From positions 2,790,001-2,854,000 of the forward strand of contig OZ176053.1 in assembly GCA_964247055.1 (NCBI GenBank): DNA of 64,000 nt, given 5' to 3'. This document shows positions 59,801 through 64,000 of the stretch, in pieces. The stretch is from Paragordius varius (taxonomy: Eukaryota > Nematomorpha). Each line of letters starts with the position of its first letter. The stretch's first letter is position 1. The notes beneath the pieces are model-generated. The model ran no database searches. It worked only from the letters and a program-made list of their open reading frames with translations, and was not told the origin of the DNA. A program made the translations under genes and the position numbers.

Positions 59801-60175
59801 ATTTATATATGGCTCCCTGAAACCAAGGGAAAAACATTGGAACAAATGGAAAATTTATTTTCGACACCATCAACCACGTTATCAACGCCGCAAACCAATA
59901 GCTCATCATCTAATGATAATGCAGGCAACGATAATAAAGGACATTATACATCCCAACAGGGTTACTACAAAAATTTTATAATGAATTTCTTTGGGTATCC
60001 TGTAAATTTTTATAAAAGCACTTCTCTGGCTTCTACATCTAACCCTAGTGTGGTAGGTATACTGGGCGGTGGTAACAAAAATCAGTCACCAGACCCCAAA
60101 AATGTTAAATATTTGCACGTTAAAAGTGGTATACGAACAAGCAAATTATTACAACATACTGATTCATCTGATTAA
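47872..60175 (+). CDS. SLC2A13: Proton/myo-inositol cotransporter (SLC2A13/HMIT family), 12-TM sugar transporter
   Basis: Eleven exons: 47872-48148, 48220-48363, 48731-48890, 55274-55581, 55777-55882, 56171-56334, 56795-56909, 57109-57280, 57612-57942, 58930-59082, 59754-60175. All are GT-AG with matching phases; 783 residues (human about 648). Family motifs in order: [19 protein letters not shown] (TM1), DLIGRKW (loop 2-3), [45 protein letters not shown] (the usual QQxSGIN, with C for S), [28 protein letters not shown] and [18 protein letters not shown] cysteine-rich PSI-like loop (about residues 420-460: CDKYRSCSTC, CGFCY, GSC) is characteristic of HMIT. Exon 9 adds roughly 90 charged, N-rich residues before TM10. 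Predicted role: H+-coupled myo-inositol import across the plasma membrane. Intron 3 (6.4 kb) is crowded with transposons; the other introns are mostly under 1 kb. Confidence 0.93.
48419..48693. mobile_element. hAT MITE in intron 2 of the SLC2A13-like gene
   Basis: Left end CAGGGGTGTCCAACACG and right end GTGTTTGACACTCCGG are inverted, each next to a 'gcgggccg' word (48445 and 48667), the CAGGGGTGTC-type hAT terminus. The octamers outside match at five of eight positions, so the duplication has decayed. It is non-coding. Confidence 0.65.
49339..49502. mobile_element. Tc1/mariner-type MITE (CAGTAGCGTATGG family), copy 1
   Basis: CAGTAGCGTATGGCATAAAA at left and its mirror ending GCCATACGCTACTG at right, flanked by TA. 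164 bp, interior 'caaggggatattatggat'. Lies in SLC2A13 intron 3. Confidence 0.85.
50450..50598. mobile_element. CAGTAGCGTATGG-family MITE, copy 2 (inverted, older)
   Basis: The right end GCCATACGCTACTG is intact; the left end is diverged (CAATAGCTTATGAC). The interior is the reverse complement of copy 1 ('atccataatatccctta'). TA flanks both ends. Confidence 0.7.
51640..51700. mobile_element. Small Helitron fragment
   Basis: 'agtccacaaaaatcgtg' and 'tttgagacaatt' match the middle of the Helitron copies at 17545 and 40450. Neither end is present. Confidence 0.5.
52013..53388 (-). mobile_element. hAT element with perfect target duplication GGCGCAAC, in SLC2A13 intron 3
   Basis: The ends TAGGGTTGTG and CACAACCCTA are flanked by identical GGCGCAAC octamers (52005-52012 and 53389-53396). 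Subterminal 'gacctaggtc' words are repeated at both ends. Minus-strand transposase scraps are in the right order: [20 protein letters not shown] (a BED finger, about 53140-53060), [10 protein letters not shown] with the following [11 protein letters not shown] in another frame (about 52620-52560), and [18 protein letters not shown] (about 52545-52490). The protein is heavily interrupted. The host gene remains open because the element lies between exons 3 and 4. Confidence 0.85.
53501..53879. mobile_element. MITE with iteron inverted ends, copy B, in SLC2A13 intron 3
   Basis: Left end TACCATTTACAATTCAAATT, then about seven 21-bp units built on CCCTTGAACAATTCAAAT. After roughly 170 bp the right end has only one to two units and TTGAATTGTAAATGGTA. 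Arm lengths are strongly unequal, unlike copy A. Confidence 0.8.
54429..54604. mobile_element. CAGTAGCGTATGG-family MITE, copy 3
   Basis: CAGTAGCGTATGGCATAAGA at left, GCCATGCGCTACTG at right, TA on both sides, and the same 'aaggggatattatggat' interior as copy 1. Confidence 0.85.
54667..55017. mobile_element. CAGTAGCGTATGG-related MITE, longer variant
   Basis: CAGTAGCCTATGGTAGG at left and CCCATACACTACTG at right are inverted. The left flank is TA and the right flank TG. The 351-bp interior is unlike the shorter copies. It ends about 257 bp before SLC2A13 exon 4. Confidence 0.65.
59093..59376. mobile_element. MITE with iteron inverted ends, copy C, ten bases inside SLC2A13 intron 10
   Basis: Ends TACCATTTACAGTTCAAATT and TTGAATTGTAAATGGTA. 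Left arm about two units, right arm about three. The exon 10 donor is at 59083-59084, so the element begins within the extended splice-donor neighbourhood yet leaves GTAATA in place. It makes up 284 of the 671 nt of this intron. Confidence 0.8.
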
Positions 60176-60180
60176 ATAAA
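60175..60180 (+). terminator. AATAAA overlapping the SLC2A13 stop codon
   Basis: The stop codon TAA (60173-60175) shares its last base with AATAAA (60175-60180). If used, the 3' UTR would be only about 15-35 nt. Weaker AT-rich candidates occur further on, so use is not certain. Confidence 0.4.
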
Positions 60181-61418
60181 GATTTTAATTATATTTCTGT
60201 TTATATCCAATACTATCATGTAACACTTGATATATTATTTAATTTTATATTAAAACAAATTCTATAGAGAGTGAGGCAATAAATATTTTAGGTAGTTTTT
60301 TTACTACATATACACATTCACGGTAAAAAATTAATATATTTATGCAGACAAAAGGTAAAAACTAAAAGACAAATATTAATTTTTTAATACATTAACTATA
60401 TAATTACAATTTATATTATATAATGTCCCGATTTACCTCTTTAATTTTTCGTAACCTAAAACGATTTAAATTCAAAAATCAAGAATGAAAAATATGGTTG
60501 TATTTTATTAAAAACATATATTTGTCTTTAGTTTTTACAATTTGTCTCCTTCATAATATAAATTTTATTGTGATTGCCATATATTTTTATGATTACTTTT
60601 AGTGTCGTGAAGTTATTCCGTATCTCTGTAGTCAATGAAGTGAATGTGCTTGAATCAAATTATTTTGTGATAACATTCTGTTGATATATCCTATGTACAT
60701 TTGTGCAAGCTATTAGTATTACTGTATGGCAATTGATATGTATTTTATTATGTTGCATGAATCATATTTTATGTGGTGACTCTATAATAAATTATTTGCA
60801 TTAATATTTGCGGGTTAAAAATTAAACTTTTTTGACAATACGAATTTGCTATTTAATTAAGACATAATTAAGGTACTATTTTTATCCGCTATTTTTATAT
60901 TCATTCTTTCTAAATATTGAAATAAGGGAATCAGGTTTGAAAGCAAAACCGTTTTTAGGGATCTAGTCATTTATGAAATCGTTATTGATCGAAAATTATT
61001 GGCTAAAATACGGCTTTGTTATTATTTCAAACATTAATTTTGATTTTTTCGACTTTATGAAACTGTGCGGCAAAAACGGGCATCTAAATGTTCATGAATC
61101 ATATATGAGATAGCTAAAAGCTTTAGGATAATGCCTATCAAAATGACAAATGTGGTAAAAATATTGGAAAAATACTTAAATTTTTCTGCTATTAAATCAA
61201 AAAATGGTATTTATACAAGAAATATTGTACAATGTAGAAAAAGGCATCAATTAAATTTTATTCGTTAAAATGTAGCATGAGGATAAATATAAACGCAAAT
61301 TATCGATAAAACTTTTTTATTTTTATATAAAGTCAAGACTTACAATAATTTAGGCTTAAAAATCCACTTTGGCGTCAATTCCAATAAAAACTTTTAAAAA
61401 AATGAAAAACTCATATAT
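60181..61418. other. Intergenic AT-rich DNA, no gene seen
   Basis: No open frame of interest on either strand and no recognisable element; base composition as in the surrounding spacers. Confidence 0.5.
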
Positions 61419-61678
61419 ATCATTTAAACTTCAAATTTACCCTAAAATAAATTATGTGTTTTTAGGATTTAAAATACCTATATTTTGTTTATATTTTTAA
61501 AAAAATAAAATTTTGTTTAAAATTAAATAATACTGAAAAAACATTAAACGCCATAAAGATATATTTAATTTTAATGATGAGCTATATTGGCCCGAAATTT
61601 CATAATTTATTTTTAGAGATTTGAATTATGTAAGGATGAAATTGAATTGTTCGAGGGCGAATTTGAATTTAAATGGTA
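61419..61678. mobile_element. MITE with iteron inverted ends, copy E (decayed)
   Basis: The left end TATCATTTAAACTTC is diverged; the right end has 'aattgttcgagggcgaattt' and AAATGGTA. The internal inverted words 'aataaattatgtgttttt' and 'cataatttatttttag' identify the family. Confidence 0.65.
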
Positions 61679-61967
61679 TGTGAGATTTTTTTTTGATCAT
61701 TTGGACCAAAACAAAATGATCGTATGGTTTTAACAATTTTATATATTGCAATATTTAGGCTTACAAATCGATGCAGAAAAATACATCTATGTTAATAAAT
61801 ATTTTGGTATCATTATGGATATTTATTAATAAAAACTGAGTAGATAGATCTTTTCTGCATTGAATAATGAAGTATTTATGTATATCCAATGTTTTATAAA
61901 AATTATACGTTACTTCTGCTTATGGCGAAAAACAAAAGATTTATTTTTATATTTTAAACGCGATATG

Positions 61968-62169
61968 GCGCCCCCCTGCCCCTCCATGCAACATCTTGCA
62001 TTCTGAAATAATAATCAAATTCAAGCCTTACTCATAAAATTTTTTATATATTGTTTAAAAAATAAGTTTTAAAAACCTATTTTTTTGAAATAAAATAAAA
62101 AATTTTAAATCCGGCACCCGTTCAACCATGACGTCCGGAGCATCAGCCCTTCTTTAACTACGCCATTGC
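61968..62169. mobile_element. Diverged GGCGTAGC-family hAT MITE
   Basis: 'atggcgccccc' at left and 'aaatccggcacccgttcaac' plus 'ctacgccattg' at right match the subterminal and terminal parts of the copy at 20259-20518. The left terminus is lost. Confidence 0.55.
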
Positions 62170-63378
62170 TAATGAGAGATATAATTGCGATTTTTTGATT
62201 TCGGATAATAGTAATTTTTACTATTATTATAATGGCATTTATAATTTCGCTATTAAATCGAATCTATATTTTGCCAAATTATTTAACTTTTAATCGAATA
62301 TGTGGAGAACAAAAATTTTAATATCTTATTTTGTCCAACTATTTAATACCCATATTTTATATTATACTACTAAAAGTTAGACAAATTATTAAAGTATTAT
62401 GATGCTTTCCTAAAATAAATGATAAAAAATTTCAATTTTCCAAGACCAGAAAATGGTTTTAATATCGATTTATTGTCATATATATATATATATATTCCTA
62501 CGAAAATCACTTTTTATAATATTTTTGGGTATTCGTGTAGCACAATATAAAGTTTGGGTGTGAAATGAGTGGATAATTTTTTTAAAAAAAAAATTAACAA
62601 TTTATGAGAAAATTCTTTAAAAATTGATTCCAATATCATTCGTAAATGAGAAAAAAATAAATGCAAAATATATAAAATTACATAGAAATAATTTAAGGCG
62701 AGGTAAACATAAAACTTTAAAGGGCGTATACGGGAAAAAATATATGATGCAATTATAAAATGAATAATAAAATCGCAGTAGTATTTAAGTAGTTTGGATA
62801 GATAAAGGCTAATAGGTATAAATATTGTAAATCGATATCGTAATTAATAAGCCAGGAATGGTCGTATTTAGGTATTTACAAAAAAGATAATAAAAATGAA
62901 AATGTGAAAAAGTTTTTGATTTTTGTTTTTTGTGTTCGCGATCCATTAGAATCTTTTGAAAAATGCAGCAAATTAAGTGTAGGGTCCTTAGATATTTTTA
63001 AAAAAATGCCCAAAATTATGGTATGTTATGATAAAAGGGACGGTAGGGTTTTGTACAAAAATGATGTGTATATATAAATAAATATATTAACAATATATTT
63101 ACAAATTATATGTATTTTTACACATATTTTGAAGAAGTAAAACAAAAAGTTTAGATAAAGGCATTTTCATTTTTGATCAAAATTTTTTGGCGGTAAGAAG
63201 TGTATTTGTACATACATCAATGGTATAGAGAAAGGTAATTAATTTGGCTATTAACTTTAAGCGGAACAATCGCCAAATTTTATAGCTAACTATGTGGTGT
63301 GTGATTTTACATTAGTCAACATATTATTGACCAATTAAAAAAGGAGAACGTGTAAATAGGGTAGTGCACTTTATAATA
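62170..63378. other. Intergenic AT-rich DNA, no gene seen
   Basis: Contains a short TA microsatellite (about 62479-62496). The right part is the 3' flank of the ERM gene. Nothing else is supported. Confidence 0.45.
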
Positions 63379-64000
63379 TTACATAGATTCAAACATATCA
63401 ACTCGCATTTTAGTGTTTCCTTGACGGATTTGTCGTAAAGTCTTATACTTATCTCTGCCCTGTCTGACATTTTCTGTGTGAATAAGGTCGTTTGTTGTAA
63501 TCTTTTGTGTATCTTGTGAACTAGCTAAGTCAGCACCCAAGGACTAAAAAAGAATTATTCATATATTAAAAATTATTAAAATTTTAAGCCAATAAAAACT
63601 CAAAAGTTGATATAAACACCTTAGTATATCAAAAATACTTTCTTTAACAAATCAAAAATAAAAATCAAATGACATAATTAAATATATTACAGACTATTTT
63701 ATGCAAATTTAACTTGTATATCTTTTAAATTTCAATATATATAATGAATATTATTAAAATTATAAAAATTTTATTTATGTTATATATAACTACGTATACT
63801 TACCAAATATTATGACCTAAAAAGGATTTTAACTAAAGTTAAACGACCAATATGATCTATAATTATATAATTATATACGCACTTTTAATTGCGACTGAAT
63901 TTTTTCGTTTTTCTCGAGTTGAGTTACACGATATTCCTCCTGTCTATACATTTCATCCGTCATCATGTGTTCATTGTAATTCAAATCGGCACCAATGTGA
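63379..64000 (-). CDS. Ezrin/radixin/moesin (ERM) protein, C-terminal exons, partial
   Basis: Two exons on the minus strand: from the right window edge to 63883, and 63543-63379 (stop TAA at 63379-63381), joined in phase 0 over a 339-nt intron with GTGCGT donor and TTTTTTAG acceptor. The second encodes [18 protein letters not shown] then [19 protein letters not shown], the C-terminal actin-binding tail of ERM proteins. It includes the threonine of YKTLRQIRQ whose phosphorylation opens the molecule in vertebrate ERMs. The upstream exon ([20 protein letters not shown], then [11 protein letters not shown]) matches the preceding linker. The usual KQRIDEFE is KMRVDMFE here. ERM proteins link cortical actin to membrane proteins. 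The FERM domain lies beyond the window, so the paralogue cannot be named. Confidence 0.92.

Noticed and set aside
1-64000. CRISPR arrays, bacterial operons, rRNA genes, LTR retroelements or capsid-bearing elements
   Set aside because: I looked for direct-repeat/spacer arrays, long terminal direct repeats and polymerase or capsid motifs of those classes and saw none. The repeats present are explained by hAT, Helitron, MITE and one LINE fragment.

Overview
The window is AT-rich nuclear DNA from a eukaryote with spliceosomal introns, almost certainly a metazoan. It carries an ERM-family C-terminus, an animal-type proton/myo-inositol cotransporter with a PSI-like cysteine loop, TRRAP and SRP72, all recognised from conserved protein motifs. 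I cannot name the species. Asparagine-rich loops, some introns of only 23-36 nt, and heavy loads of hAT, Helitron and MITE elements describe it but do not place it.

Layout. Positions 1-20.9 kb hold no host gene that I can support. This is a mobile-element graveyard: a LINE reverse-transcriptase scrap at the left edge, a hAT element inside a TA-flanked MITE (2.6-4.3 kb), a MITE whose inverted ends are arrays of a 21-bp unit (5.2-6.0 kb), three hAT transposons nested one inside another (8.2-15.5 kb), and a further hAT shell holding a Helitron and a second hAT (17.5-19.6 kb). From 20,915 to 38,408 lies TRRAP/Tra1 (+), five exons encoding about 5,002 residues. Tail to tail with it, stops 228 bp apart, is SRP72 (-, 38,637-47,770) with at least 20 exons, several separated by ultra-short introns. 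Head to head with SRP72, start codons 101 bp apart, is an SLC2A13/HMIT-like transporter (+, 47,872-60,175; 11 exons, 783 residues), whose 6.4-kb third intron is packed with transposon remnants. The last 620 bp hold the C-terminal exons of an ezrin/radixin/moesin gene (-), running off the right edge.

How the genes relate. They are housekeeping genes with different jobs: chromatin acetyltransferase scaffold, ER targeting, inositol uptake, and membrane-cortex linkage. They are linked by position rather than pathway. The SRP72/SLC2A13 gap is the obvious shared promoter, and the TRRAP/SRP72 3' ends abut or overlap.

Most unusual features: (1) ultra-short introns in SRP72 next to huge uninterrupted exons in TRRAP; (2) a five-copy MITE family with termini built from 21-bp palindrome-bearing iterons of variable number; (3) a nested hAT holding an inverted partial copy of its own transposase, able to form a hairpin RNA. 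I found no CRISPR array, operon, rRNA or credible tRNA, and no LTR or virus-like element.
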